Below are positions 21,467-32,168 of a stretch of DNA of 64,000 nucleotides, piece after piece. The position numbers and the translations under genes are program-made. How positions within the stretch are numbered: position 1 is the stretch's first letter; each line of letters opens with the position of its first letter. The notes below the pieces were generated by a model that saw only the letters and a program-made list of their open reading frames with translations, was not told the DNA's origin and did not search any database. The stretch is from Guillardia theta CCMP2712 (Eukaryota; Cryptophyceae; Pyrenomonadales; Geminigeraceae), in NCBI RefSeq assembly GCF_000315625.1, contig NW_005434656.1:843431-907430 (forward strand), written 5' to 3'.

Positions 21467-24163
21467 TCAGCCTCCCCTCCCCTCACCTATGACACTCTGC
21501 CAGTTGGGAACCACGCAGATGGTGGAGCCAACGGGCAAGCTGTTGATGTCCTTGAGGCCTGTCACAGAATCAGGTCCGACGCCTCGGGCTTCCGGTCTCT
21601 CCCTCCACCTGGGTTGAGCCGCAAGATGTCATCGACTGTCATCCCGAACCTCCGCGATACTGCGAGGGAATTTTCTCCCTGCCATGCCGTGGGTAAGACC
21701 AGCCAAGTGAAGGAAGTCCAGCTACCTGGACGATGTAGTAGGGATGCGCGTAGTAGCGAGGAACGAGCGTCTGCTTGAAGTCTGGATTGATCGTCTGAGG
21801 ATTTTGCAATGTCCCTGAACAAGAGAGTAAGAAAGCGGCCTTCGGAGCGATGGGCGAGGAAACAAGTAACCGTCACGTAACAGCAAGGGAGAAGGCAGCA
21901 AGGCAAGAGCGAGTAGGGAAGGTGAGCAGGGATGAGAGCAAACTAACCCTGATTGAGAGACCAAATGGTAATCCAATCGGACCTGACAAGCAGCATGAGT
22001 CCAGCGACGGCACATGAGCTTCTTTACTTGTAGCTTGAGGCGACCGAGTACAGGCTGTCGTGCAACTGGAGGAGGCGCCTGCACGGGGTGGCAGGAAGCA
22101 AGTGCCCGACAAGCTGTCCATTATCGTCACAAAAGTGCGAGGACAGGTACAGGGATAGACCTGGCTCGTACACCCGGTTGCACTGGTTTTGACAACCTGA
22201 GCAAACCATCACACCGACCAAACAAGAATGTCGACAGAAATCACCACAGTGCTGTTCAAGAAAGGCCCTGCAGAGTTGTACAGCACGTGATAAACCTTAT
22301 TCATGCTCGAATCATACTTTTCAAAAAGATCAGCGTTGCAAGAGGCGAGCATAGCTTGTGGGTACATTAATTTCAGCTGGGTATGTGTGTTTCTCATCTA
22401 CAGAGCATGGCGTAACCCCATCAGCCTGAAACACAAAACCACTGAGAAAGAATCTGACTGACGGTCTGAAACCAACCTTGAGCCCCGAGAAGGAGCCGCT
22501 GACGCAGCTCGAGTATTGCTGAGTCTGTAGTGTGGCTAGACGAACGCTCGTCGTGGATGTCACTTCCACCGAGACTGAGAGGATCATGGATAGCAACGTT
22601 CAGCTCAATCGTCTGCGCCGTCATCACCATCACCTGGAGTTGGGATGCTCCTTGAAGGGTCTCGAGGAAGTTGTACGAGAGTGGCTGATAACTTCTCATC
22701 CGCTGCCCCGCTCGTCAAGCGCGTGAACCATCAAGACGGTACACACCACTTAGCAGAACATTCGCAAACGCGTAAGGATGAAGGTTGCTCGCTGCGCCTG
22801 CCATCTCAGAGTGAATGTCCCCTTTTCGTCATGTCATGATGCAGCACAAGCTGTCGCCGAGTTCAGTTCTGCTTCTAGGCAGGTGACAACTTGAAGCTGT
22901 TGTTGCAGCAGCATCAGGATCAGCACGCAGGTATCGCATGTAAGGATCTCACCTGCCCTCTTAGCTCTCCCGTTGGAACGCGATCAGTCGGCACGTTAAC
23001 ATAGGCAAGCCCGTTACGCAGAGCATCCATAAGCTGCGAGAGTCTCATCTCACATAGAGAGATTTCAGTTTGATCGGACCTTGGGAAGATCAGCTGGTTT
23101 GATCCTAGAGCTACTGCTCCATAGACTGCATTTCGACAACTTCAAACGCAGTCGAGGAGCAGGAGGAGAGAGGGAGGGAGGGAGGGAGGGAGGGAGGGAG
23201 GGAGACCTCTGATCCAGAGACAAACTGGGAACACTCAATGTAGCAAGAGGAGCGACACCAGCTGCAGCCTTTCCAGAGGTCAACCGAACTTGAAAATTCT
23301 GCAAATGCCCCAGAGCACCTCTTGTGTTGCGTCGTACGGCCCATAGATGGCCGGAGGCAGGAACAGAGGAATGGCTGCCGAGTCGGGTGTGGCTGGAGAC
23401 AAGAAAGATGAGGAGGAGGACGGGGAATACAAGTCAGACCTTGAACTTGGAGCGTGACCTCCAGGTAGGTTCCATCAGGCGACAGGGCGACTGTGGCGAA
23501 TCCCTGTTGGTTCAAGTCAAGACTGGAGGAAGACGCGAGGAGGAGCAGACGGATGATGTAACACACCTTGAGGTTGTTGCAAGGCACTCCTGCACAATAA
23601 ACTGGATGGATCTACAACAGAAGTTAACCTGTCATCTCCTACTCTTCTTGCTATGACACGGTGAAAAGTAATGGGAGCCAATGGAAAAGACAACAAATGC
23701 ACTCGAAACGACATGCACCGAAGGAAGACAGACGGGAATAAAAACAACAAGAAAGAGACTAGGAATAGTCATCCTTGAGCCTGTTTAGCAATGGCATCCG
23801 GCATTACCTCGTTGGAAGCGTCTAGCCATGCGGCATACGTTGGACAAGATGCATGAACCGCGGGGGGAATCAGGAGAGCTGAAAGACTTGTGAGCCCAGA
23901 AAATATTGACATGTAGACGATAAGAGTACCAGCTAGAATCAATGGGATGATCTGTATAGGATGGCCCTGTGGAAAAATCAGATGAGCTTCATGGAGTATC
24001 CAGTACCACGAAACCAAACACAATCAAAGAGAAAGGAGCTTTGATACCAAACAAACACCAATTTGTAAGACTTGTTGAATATCGCAAAGAGAGTATCATT
24101 TCAGATCAACTTATATCTTCTTCGTGCTCGCATTATCAATCGCGTTCATACCTCCTGCCGCAT
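21467..24163 (-). CDS. Secreted CHRD-domain plus LysM-domain protein
   Basis: Start ATG at 24163 (exon MRQE, 24163-24152) splices to 23966-23808, giving signal sequence PLILAGTLIVYMSIFSGLTS..PAVHA then SCPTYAAW. Further exons: 23611-23567, 23503-23440, 23374 onward, then 23033-22953. Together they read as a CHRD (chordin-type) domain: GFATVALSPDGTYLEVTLQ, PPAIYGPYDATQEVLWGIC, DALRNGLAYVNV, TGELRGQ. The 3' exons 22196-22028, 21982-21948, 21814-21726, 21678-21609 and 21558-21467 encode two LysM repeats (HDSLYSVASSYKSDWITIW and YYIVQGENSLAVSRRF / TVDDILRLNP) with flanking Cys residues, ending at TGA 21469-21467. LysM binds GlcNAc-containing glycans. CHRD is an extracellular module of unknown ligand. 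About 700 nt in the middle (22952-22197) contain coding-like segments (NFLETLQGASQLQ, IHDPLSL) that I could not join confidently. Confidence 0.75.
23166..23203 (+). repeat. (GGGA)n run in an intron of the CHRD-LysM gene
   Basis: About nine GAGG/GGGA units just downstream (minus sense) of a GT donor. Confidence 0.9.
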
Positions 24164-24739
24164 GGCGGCGAAAAGCCGAAAGGGATCTGGTATATCAAAG
24201 CGGGCCCTGTCAAGTAATATAATTACAATTACAGTAAAAGAGATTTCAAATGTACCTCAAGAATTATTTGACGATAATCAAATTGATGTGGTAAACAACC
24301 CCTTACCTAAAATGCCATGCGGATATCCAACCGGTGAAATAACCGTCTCTTAACCGCTATTGATATTCTTCTCAACGGCTTATAACGACTCAATCTGACC
24401 GTTGTATGTCGGTTGCATGCCTATCGGACTCGGACTCGGACTGTCCAGGCTGGGCGCGGCAGTCGGCCAGCCCCGGCGGGGCCCGACGGTCGTAACGGCC
24501 GGCGGACCTCCTCGGCGCCTCATTGCAGAAATGGGGGAAGAAGTGAAAGGAGAAGCTGCAGGAAGAAGTGAAAGTAGAAGCAGGCATGTTCAAACTAAGG
24601 GTTCCGAGTTCTGAGGCAGTGCCGTCTGCCAGTGATCGGACATACGTCCGACTCGGCACATGCTCATCAAGTCATGAGGATTGACATGGCATCATACTTC
24701 ACCCTTGTTCCTCCTTGTTACACTGACGGATGATCTGAA
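24164..24739. other. Intergenic between divergent genes
   Basis: Separates the CHRD-LysM gene (-) from the Ser/Arg-rich gene (+). An AT-rich part (24190-24400) is followed by a short G+C-rich patch (24420-24520). No supported gene. It likely carries both promoters. Confidence 0.5.
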
Positions 24740-26481
24740 ATGACAGTCAGGAGCAACCATTCAGCTGCCCTGGCAAATATGAGCGAGCGAACAATGCGTT
24801 CAACTCAAATCTTTGCACTGGCAGACCCCAAAGATGCAACAGAGGTCAGTAAACTTACAAACCAACTGATGTTCATGATTATTCTGTCTTACGATGTACC
24901 ATCTGGACAGACTCGAAGAGCAAGAAAGGCTGTTGACTCCCCATCCCTCAAGGCGCACATGGATGTAATCAAGAATGCACTTGTACCAAGAGCTGAAATT
25001 GACTCCGCATGCGTCAGGTCTCTATGATGCAAAGTGACTCCGAAGACAACTTTCATGGGAGAAAGTGGAAGAAGGCAGACTTTGACTGCTGTCTTGTGCC
25101 ACTCATTCACTGACATGCGATCTGTCCAGGTCATCAAGCCTAGCGATCAAACCGCCCCTGGTCGCCTTCAATCGGAGATGGACCAAGTGGTATCGTCAGT
25201 GCTTCCATGAGGCTTCGCGATTGTCCTCCATTCTCACTCCTCTCCTAGTTTACCAAATCCTTCGCTAGAATCGGCGTGCAAGATCGTCCAAGAGAAGTGA
25301 GACAGGTTTCTTGCTGCATCCATCCTGACTGACCATCTCCCCTCACCAAGGATTTCTTTGGACCCTCCACGGTCCTTGAGAAGTCGAGCATGAAGCGGCC
25401 CAGCAGCTCGCAATCGCAGCGATCCAAGGCAAGGTTGGACTTCGAGAAGCAGTCGACGATGTTCAGAGAGGAGAACGGGGTGAACGGGATCCTAGCCGGC
25501 AAGTGGCTGAAGGATATGATCGTCTGACCCTCTGAACGGTGCGTGATGTTGACAGGTGCGGGAGCCTGTGAGATCCCGTGGAAGAGCAAGCGACACGTGG
25601 CCCAGACGTCCTCTCAGAGCGCGTTGGACTCGCATGTGCAACTGGATCACCCCGATCACGGAGGATCTCGACCCATCCAGCTGGACAAGTACAATTCCTA
25701 GAGGTCCTGACGTGTCAATTGATCCATCCATTCTCTCAGGAAACAACAAGATGTCAATATCTGCCATGGCTCACCAGACAAAGACAAGAAGGAGATAACG
25801 TAAGAACTGAACCCCCCAATATTGGAATCTATCGGGCTGTTTATTGCTGTGTCTCGTCTCCAAAGTTCTAATATCCATTGCAGGCCAAAATCGATGGAAG
25901 AACTTCATCCTACGACGAACTCAACGCCGAATAACTTTGTGCGGCAAGCTGAGACGATGGAACAAGTCAGTCAATCAAAACCTTCATCGTCGCAGTAAGC
26001 ACCTGCATGCACAAGTTTGTTCCCACTCACTGACCATCCAAACAGCGAAGGACGAGAGATCGACATCAAGCAGATAACGAGAGAGAGCAATGGGGAGAGA
26101 AGGAAGGACCTGCAGCAAGGAACCAGGCAGACTCAACTTTCTGCTAACCCGTGAGCAGCTGCTGTTGAGCCGGCAGCCCGTCTGCTTTATTTCTGGACCA
26201 ACTGAGTTGATTCTAGATACGCTTCGTCTCCACGATCAGATGTGTCAGCGCGCTCGCAGCCTTCTCGATCGTCGTCTGCGGCAAAGAGCACTCAAGTCAC
26301 GTCGTGGGTTAAGGAGGACTCCTGGTTATCTCAGCGGTATGGGAGAAAACGTTTCGACAGACCGAGGTATCTGCACCCTCGCTTTCTTGTCTTGCTTCGC
26401 CGCGCCCGGGGCTCTGCACCACGGGTGACTGCCGGGTGTTCACTGAGTGCCGCAATGACTTCACTGTTTCATATCACGTAA
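24740..26481 (+). CDS. Hypothetical disordered Ser/Arg/Gln-rich protein, ten exons
   Basis: I do not recognise this gene. A continuous spliced frame of about 383 residues is read: 24740-24844, 24911-25012, 25130-25198, 25249-25296, 25351-25521, 25573-25688, 25740-25799, 25884-25994, 26046-26150, 26217-26481. All phases agree. Segments include KAVDSPSLKAHMDVIKNAL, FTKSFARIGVQDRPRE, DFFGPSTVLEKSSM, ILAGKWLKDMI, QLDKKQQDVNICHGSPDK, ITRESNGERRKDL and SRSSSAAKSTQVTSWVKED. It is hydrophilic and low in Cys, with no signal peptide or membrane helix, so a largely unstructured intracellular protein is likely. Exon 5/6 boundaries are the weakest (a 51-nt intron ending in TGTGAG). The first intron is also open when retained. 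Confidence 0.6.
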
Positions 26482-28051
26482 CTTGAACTGTTCGAGCAGG
26501 ACCGCACAGTTGCCCCTTGGTGCGGCCTCAGCGCCGTTTGGGATCAGCCTGGATTGACCGGCCACTTCAAGTTCTCAGGCGCGATCGTAGCCTTAGTGCC
26601 TCGGACTCGTAACACATGATAAGTTCCGAAACTTTCCGATCGACCATGCCAGTTTCAAGTGTCATTATGCCAGGACTCGAGTCCTGATAAGCTTGGCACA
26701 TTGAAGGGCCTGCGGCCGCTGAGGCTCGGACACGCGGCAAACTTCGGAGTTCCAGGCAGTGTGAACGGCGTCCAGTCAGCGGCCGGTAGCCTGGCGGCCT
26801 TCCGTTCCGGGTCAACTTTATCGGGGGGACCGTGTGGACTCGAGTCGAGCGGCCGACTCGGCGAGTCACGGCACGGTCACCGGGTGCGCAACGGCCGGGG
26901 CCGGCCAGCCTGGCAGCCCGGCTACTACGGTACGGTATCAGTACAGTACGAGGACAATCAGCCTGAGGGTAGAGCTGGCTTGACCGGCCCTGACACTGTC
27001 GCACACGGCGGCGAGAAGAGAAAAGACAGCCCGGCGCAGTCACTGTCCGATCGTACGGTCCGGGCTGTGACGGTGCCGGTGCCATGTATAGTACGGTCAG
27101 AGTCAACTTGCAGGGGGCCTTCCGAGTTCGCCTCGGAGTCACTTGTCAGACGGTCCGATCAAGAGCCGCTATGCCCCTTGCCACGCAAGCAACTCAGCCC
27201 ATGAGTACCACTACCCTCTCTTTGGATCCTTCTCTTATGTTGCACCGGTGGTTTTGACTTAGATCTGATGGGTATCCCATCGACGATGGAGGTTCAGTAG
27301 GGTGGTAGTAGTCTTGTACGACCCTACCTCTAATGCCTGATCGCTCCTCTTTCCTGCTGAAGGGGAGAGAGGATGCGGGAGTCGTGCGAGCATGTTGCAA
27401 GATAGATAGATAGATAGATAGATAGAGGAGCGAAGCAAAGCGATGGAGGATAGAAGAGAAGATATGCATAGTGTGAGAGAGCAGAGGGGTTCGAAAAGAC
27501 AAGAGGGATGAAGAAAAGATGGAAAAGAGCAGCGAGATGCTGGGCGCGAAATTAGCACTCTGTTGCAAAGAAGCAAATGAGCGAAATACCGGCAATCAAA
27601 ACGATTGAAAAACGTCACGAAATGGCGAAAGACTTTGAGCGTGGGGGATGAGCAAGCTCCTTAAATCTGAAGAGCAGAGCTTGTCCGCTGCTAGTTTGCT
27701 GAAATATTGTGAGAACAAAGGATCACTCTGCGACCCTCAGTCGCACTTTATTCTTATGCTCTGTATTTGCTGCTCGGGTCAATTCTGTCTGTTCGTTTTT
27801 AGCTTTACTGTGGAGATGGCGCGTCAACCATACTGTGGTTTTAAATGCAGAACATACTTTTGATGAACGTTTCCTGTAGTTGATCATTGTGAAGCAGCTA
27901 CCGTGTTGTTGTGTTTTTCAGGGAAAATGGGCGAAGAGCAAGCTGTCTTTATTTCTTCCCTGTGTTCCCCCTTCTAACCATCTCTCTGAGGACTCCCAAA
28001 CTTTTGATGCTACTCAAGAATACATATCAATGTGCTGACGGATTTGTGTAG
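26482..28051. other. Intergenic: G+C-rich island and GATA repeat
   Basis: A G+C-rich island with many CGGTC/GACTCG/CCGG strings spans about 26570-27190. A short (ATAG)n microsatellite is at about 27400-27426. An open frame from ATG 27648 (MSKLLKSEEQSLSAASLLKY) could be a leader exon but has no family match I can name. Confidence 0.5.
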
Positions 28052-28862
28052 ATGCCTCGTGAAAGGACCTTTATTATGATCAAGCCTGATGGCGTGCAAA
28101 GGGGACTTGTTGCTAAGATCATCGAGAGGTTTGAGCAGAAGGGCTTCAAGCTGGTGGGTCAGCTTTGTTTAACATAATTTTTTATTGTGCAAGATTTGAC
28201 GAAAAGGTCAAAAGGTTGGTTTGAAGTTTATGCAAGCGTCTGAGGATCTGCTGAAGGAGCACTATGCCGACCTTTCTTCCAAGCCTTTCTTCGCTGTAAG
28301 CTACTTTTGAGGGATGAAATGCGACCGGTTCTGAGGTAAACTCAAGGGTTTGGTGGAGTACATGAAGTCTGGCCCTGTTGTTCCCATGGTGAGTACGGCA
28401 ATGTCATTTCTTAACATCAGCGGACAAATGCCGTGATAGAGCAGGGCAGCTTACATTGTCAATATCTGAAATTATGTGTAGGTTTGGGAGGGGGATGGTG
28501 TGGTGAAGGCTGGACGCACCCTGTTGGGAGCCACCAAGTATTTTGATTAGCTATCAGTGGTTCTCGAAGTTGACAACGAGATTCGCAGACCATCTGAGTC
28601 CGCCCCTGGCTCCATCCGTGGAGATTTCTGCATTGACGTTGGTCGAAACATCTGTGAGGATTTAGATTTGATAGAGTATTTTCTGAGTCTCCTTCCAGGC
28701 CACGGATCTGATGCTGTGGAATCAGCGAACAAGGAGATTGCTCTTTGGTTCAAGCCTGAGGTAGTTTTCTGAATCTCTGCACACTGTCTCGATTCATGGT
28801 TTTCTTTCCAGGAGCTTGTTGATTGGAAGTCTCACTCGGAGTCATGGGTCTATGAGAAGTGA
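28052..28862 (+). CDS. NDK: Nucleoside diphosphate kinase
   Basis: Seven exons (28052-28153, 28215-28295, 28347-28388, 28482-28537, 28589-28653, 28699-28760, 28812-28862) give 152 residues, the normal length for the family. It reads [20 protein letters not shown], then [44 protein letters not shown] and [19 protein letters not shown]. The His in NICHGSDA is the phosphorylated catalytic residue. The enzyme transfers the gamma-phosphate of ATP to NDPs. A TTTGTGTAG acceptor lies immediately before the ATG, so an upstream 5'-UTR intron or extra leader exon is likely. No targeting peptide is visible on this start, so a cytosolic form is inferred. Confidence 0.95.
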
Positions 28863-29168
28863 ACTGATGACCATCATGTAGAGCAACGGATGTTCAGTAC
28901 AGCTGTTGTAATCGATGCTTTCATTCTCATTTTTATAGAGGTTTCTACTACCACAACTGCAACTCCACCATCAAGCTCAACACCATTCCTATATCTCCGT
29001 TTTCATATTCATCGGGGGGTATTCAAATCCAATCAGAATCCAATCGGAAGTGGAATGGTACAAGTTTTCACCTCAAGTCTGTTCCTAACACTTTCAGCAA
29101 CATTTGGGTATTTATTGATTTAAAATACATGGTGTGACAACCAGGCTTGATGTAACATGCACACAGCA
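28863..29168. other. Short intergenic spacer
   Basis: AT-rich DNA between NDK and the convergent small gene. No coding signal. Confidence 0.5.
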
Positions 29169-29480
29169 TCACCCTGACAAACTGGTTTGACTGCTCGACC
29201 TGCTAAGGCTTCTCCTATCATACAACGAAGGAAGCTTGACATCCTTCCTTGGTAACAACCCATCTGAATGTTCGACGATAAGTTCTTCAATCAAGTTTAT
29301 GGAGTTCCATAAACTTGCAAGTTGCTTGCGTTTGGAAGGTCTGATTCGTTTCCAAGTGTCCATCCTCAGTCCAAAAGGGAGCTCTGATTCCGGTTCCGAT
29401 TCTGCTTCTTGCTCATCACGTTTCTCTGAAGGCTGTATCGAAGCGTCGAAGCTGTCTGATCTCGGCATGTGTGAGCACAT
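29169..29480 (-). CDS. Small PFG-W-LPSLY family protein, copy A
   Basis: 103 residues from ATG 29480 (MCSHMPRSDSFDAS). I do not recognise the family, but two relatives lie within 3 kb. Acidic N-terminus, then LPFGLRMDTW, SKRKQLASLWNSINLIEELI, then VKLPSLYDRRSLSRSSS at the C-terminus. The middle is predicted helical. The Arg/Ser tail (RRSLSRSSS) looks like a phosphorylation or 14-3-3 type site. No signal peptide. It is convergent with NDK. A short exon upstream is possible by analogy with copy C. Confidence 0.65.
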   Translation of the reverse strand: MCSHMPRSDSFDASIQPSEKRDEQEAESEPESELPFGLRMDTWKRIRPSKRKQLASLWNSINLIEELIVEHSDGLLPRKDVKLPSLYDRRSLSRSSSQTSLSG

Positions 29481-30292
29481 TGATTCGTGCTGAATGTTAT
29501 ACTTGTTCGAAGCTGTTACCCTCCAGAGCTGTCAATCGGGTATATATCGTGCTTGGTATAGGCGACCTTCTCCGTTCGACGATGGGATGCGCCCCACCCC
29601 CACCCATGTCTCGAAGAACCCTTACAGGCACGTACCCACCCCACAGTATTCGACGAACTACCCGGTACTATCCTCCTCATGCTATTCATGTCAAGTACCC
29701 CTACCCACCCGTGCTCGAATAGGTCATTCATCCTCGTGACAGTATCTATTGATAGCAACGTTTCGCATCTCAGCAGGAACATTGTGGCGAAACGGTGTCT
29801 TTTTCTTGAAGAAGTCGGGGCCCAAAAATCCAAGTAAACCTCCTTCACCAAGACGGTAGAGGGGGACATCCGAGGGGAGCTCGGAACTCGACCATGACTG
29901 ATCTCTGACGGTCCAGCGCGTTCCAGCCCGGTCACGCGCAGGCTACGGCCTTGGGACCGCCTGGTCTGCCGCGTGTCATCAGATATCCTCAGCGTGACCG
30001 GATACTCGCTCGAGGGCTCTCGAAACGACATCCCAACGACGATGGTCACACGTGCACCGGGGTATGTATCCAGGTGACGCATGTAGTAAAGAAAACGTTC
30101 ACGCGACCATGGGCGCGTGTCTCGTGATCAGGGTTGGCCGGCCCCTTGTCGGCCTCATGCTCCGAAGAAGTTTGAAAAATTCATTTTTGGAAAACTTAGA
30201 AGAACTGAAAAGACGTGTTATCAGCTTTACCTGGGTCTGCCCTGTATAAAGTAGACTTGCGAAGGTCTGCGGACCATAACAACGAACCGACC
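29481..30292. other. Intergenic with TACCC tract and G+C-rich island
   Basis: About 29590-29720 carries repeated ACCCACCCC/TACCC motifs, followed at about 29870-30150 by a G+C-rich island. A TATAAA at 30244-30249 lies about 45 bases upstream of the copy B start codon and could be its TATA box. Confidence 0.5.
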
Positions 30293-30586
30293 ATGCACTG
30301 CCACGCGGGAAACAGCAGCTCTGTAGAGAGCAACAGGAAGATTGAAGCATCATATGTCGACCACCCTTCACAAGCCTCCGCGGTTTTTCCTTTCGGGTTG
30401 ACAGAACAGAAATGGAACAGCCTTTCACCCGAAAAGCGCTGGAAACTGAAGTGTCTGTCGAACTCTATCGCCTTGGTTGAAGAAAGAATCGCGAACAAGG
30501 GACATGGCAACAACATCATTACAGAGGCTGCTCTCCCATCCTTGTACACAAGATATAGAGGTTCACAGAGAAAATCATGCAACTAA
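30293..30586 (+). CDS. Small PFG-W-LPSLY family protein, copy B
   Basis: 97 residues from ATG 30293 (MHCHAGNSSSVESNRK). Core: FPFGLTEQKWNSLSPEKR, LSNSIALVEERIANK, then ALPSLYTRYRGSQRKSCN. It aligns in order and spacing with copies A and C, but the C-terminal SRSSS is decayed to GSQRKS and the N-terminus differs. It is on the opposite strand to A and C. Function unknown. Confidence 0.65.
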   Translation: MHCHAGNSSSVESNRKIEASYVDHPSQASAVFPFGLTEQKWNSLSPEKRWKLKCLSNSIALVEERIANKGHGNNIITEAALPSLYTRYRGSQRKSCN

Positions 30587-30774
30587 GTTGGCATGCGTGT
30601 TATGATAGTCATGTTTTGTAAATATTTATGTTTGAAATAAATCTTTGTGCTAATGGTTGTTGCATTGAGAATGCCAAGGGTTCACACAACCCTGTAGTCT
30701 AGTCATTCGCGTCTTGCCTTCACTTGCCGACTCTTGTTCGTTGTAAGTTGTGTCGATAAAAAAGGATCATTCAC

Positions 30775-31136
30775 CCCCTATCCCGCAATAACGAAATTTT
30801 GAAGTTACGTGCCGGAATTCTATCGGACGAGGAAAATCTTAGCCCGAAGGAGGTTCAATGCTTCCCATACATCTTTTCGGTGTGGTAAATTTTCCTGCAG
30901 TCGAATCTCTTTCTTGAAAACATTGATTTCTCACTGAGCTCTGGCAAAACAAGCTCAAATCAGACCAGACTGACTCAAGGCAAGAGTCAGCACTCGTGGA
31001 TGGGCTAAGTGATGATCTCATTATCGACATAGTCAGACAAGTGGACTCTCAAACGACTGAAAGCATTCAACGGCTAGATGTGCTCAGGAGGAAACCCAGG
31101 GGGCCGAATGAGTTACAACCCCAGTTCTTTTCATGA
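30775..31136 (+). CDS. Hypothetical exon pair (partial gene)
   Basis: A coding-like frame NEILKLRAGILSDEENLSP..VQCFPYIFS ends at a GT donor after 30879. After a 59-nt intron it continues at 30939-31136 as LWQNKLKSDQTDSRQESALV, SDDLIIDIVRQVDS, RLDVLRRKPRGPNELQ to TGA. Phase is kept. A stop precedes the first part, so a 5' exon upstream is required and was not found. It could belong to copy B by splicing, but I could not show that. Confidence 0.4.
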
Positions 31137-31801
31137 GCATATGTAAGAATCAGGCTCCTCAGCTTGCAGGGTCTGTTCTGGTCTGTTCTGATTTTGTGGT
31201 TTGGAAGGCTTGTCTATTGTCGCTAGTAAAGTATCCATTATTGTTCTTTACCTTGAGGGGTGGTCCAGCGGAGGCGCCTTGAGTTTGAGTCATTCGTTTG
31301 GACGTCTTCAACCCGCAAAGCTACGGGTTATGATATTATGATGTAAGAAGAAGAAAAGAAATTCTTGATCAATCATGATTACGACAAAGCTTGCAAGAGT
31401 TGGTGCTCTTTGTGTGTGATGGTGATGTCTTGTTGATGTTTGAGGCCATGAAAGCGTAATTGGAGGGTCAAGTATTGGCAGAAAACACCAACCTTACGAA
31501 AGCTTGTTGTTTGGGTTCGATCAGTTGGTCGTAATGAAACTCTTTGTTTTGGAAATTGTCGGAGCTCTGACATTACATTAATTCTCATTTCCGCAAGCGA
31601 CCAGCCTCCGTTGCATCAGAACTCTGACAGACACATGTTGACGAATCAATGAGGCACCAGTGCCTCGAATCCATACTCCTGTTTCAAGGAAATCTGGAGA
31701 AGAAAAGGGTGTTGTTGAAACTTGAGAATTCCAATCGAAAAACTTTATTATTATGTACAAATAGAACGTGGACGCACGCATATACCTTCAGTGAACTCAA
31801 T

Positions 31802-32168
31802 CTACAAATGTTCTCGACTACTGCTGCGGCTCATGCTTTTCCTATCATAAAGAGAAGGTAATTTCACGTTCTTCCGGTCTGCAGCACCATGTTGAACTTC
31901 AGCCGAAATGAGATCTTCCACAAGGCGGATGGAGTTCCACAAGCTCTCCAACTGCCTTCTCCTCAAGGGCTTCAGCTTGTTCCATTCTGCTGTGCTGATT
32001 CCGAATGGACAAGCGAAGGTCTCGCAATCTTCTTCTTCGTCGAGGCTGAAATCTCTTTCTGCCGGTTTGATTTCATGGTTAGCTGTCACATCTTCGTGGA
32101 ACATGTTGATCATGGCTGCGTAGGTGTGGAAGGGATCTTGACAAACCTTGCTCACCGTCCAAACTCAT
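31802..32168 (-). CDS. Small PFG-W-LPSLY family protein, copy C
   Basis: Two exons: 32168-32156 (MSLD plus one base) and 32115-31802, with a 40-nt intron between GTGAGC and CTACGCAG; 108 residues. Acidic N-terminal half (FSLDEEEDCETF), then CPFGISTAEWNKLKPLRRR, LESLWNSIRLVEDLI, then VKLPSLYDRKSMSRSSS. It is the closest match to copy A, sharing the WNSI.LVE helix and the complete LPSLYDR..SRSSS tail. No known domain recognised. Confidence 0.7.

Noticed and set aside
24889-25767. Minus-strand frames first taken for 5' exons of the LysM gene
   Set aside because: The plus strand gives a ten-exon frame with consistent phases and splice sites across the same bases, and the LysM gene has its own start at 24163.
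27194-27618. Ser/Leu-rich minus ORFs spanning the GATA repeat
   Set aside because: Low-complexity translation (LSIYLSIYLS) of a microsatellite, no homology signal.
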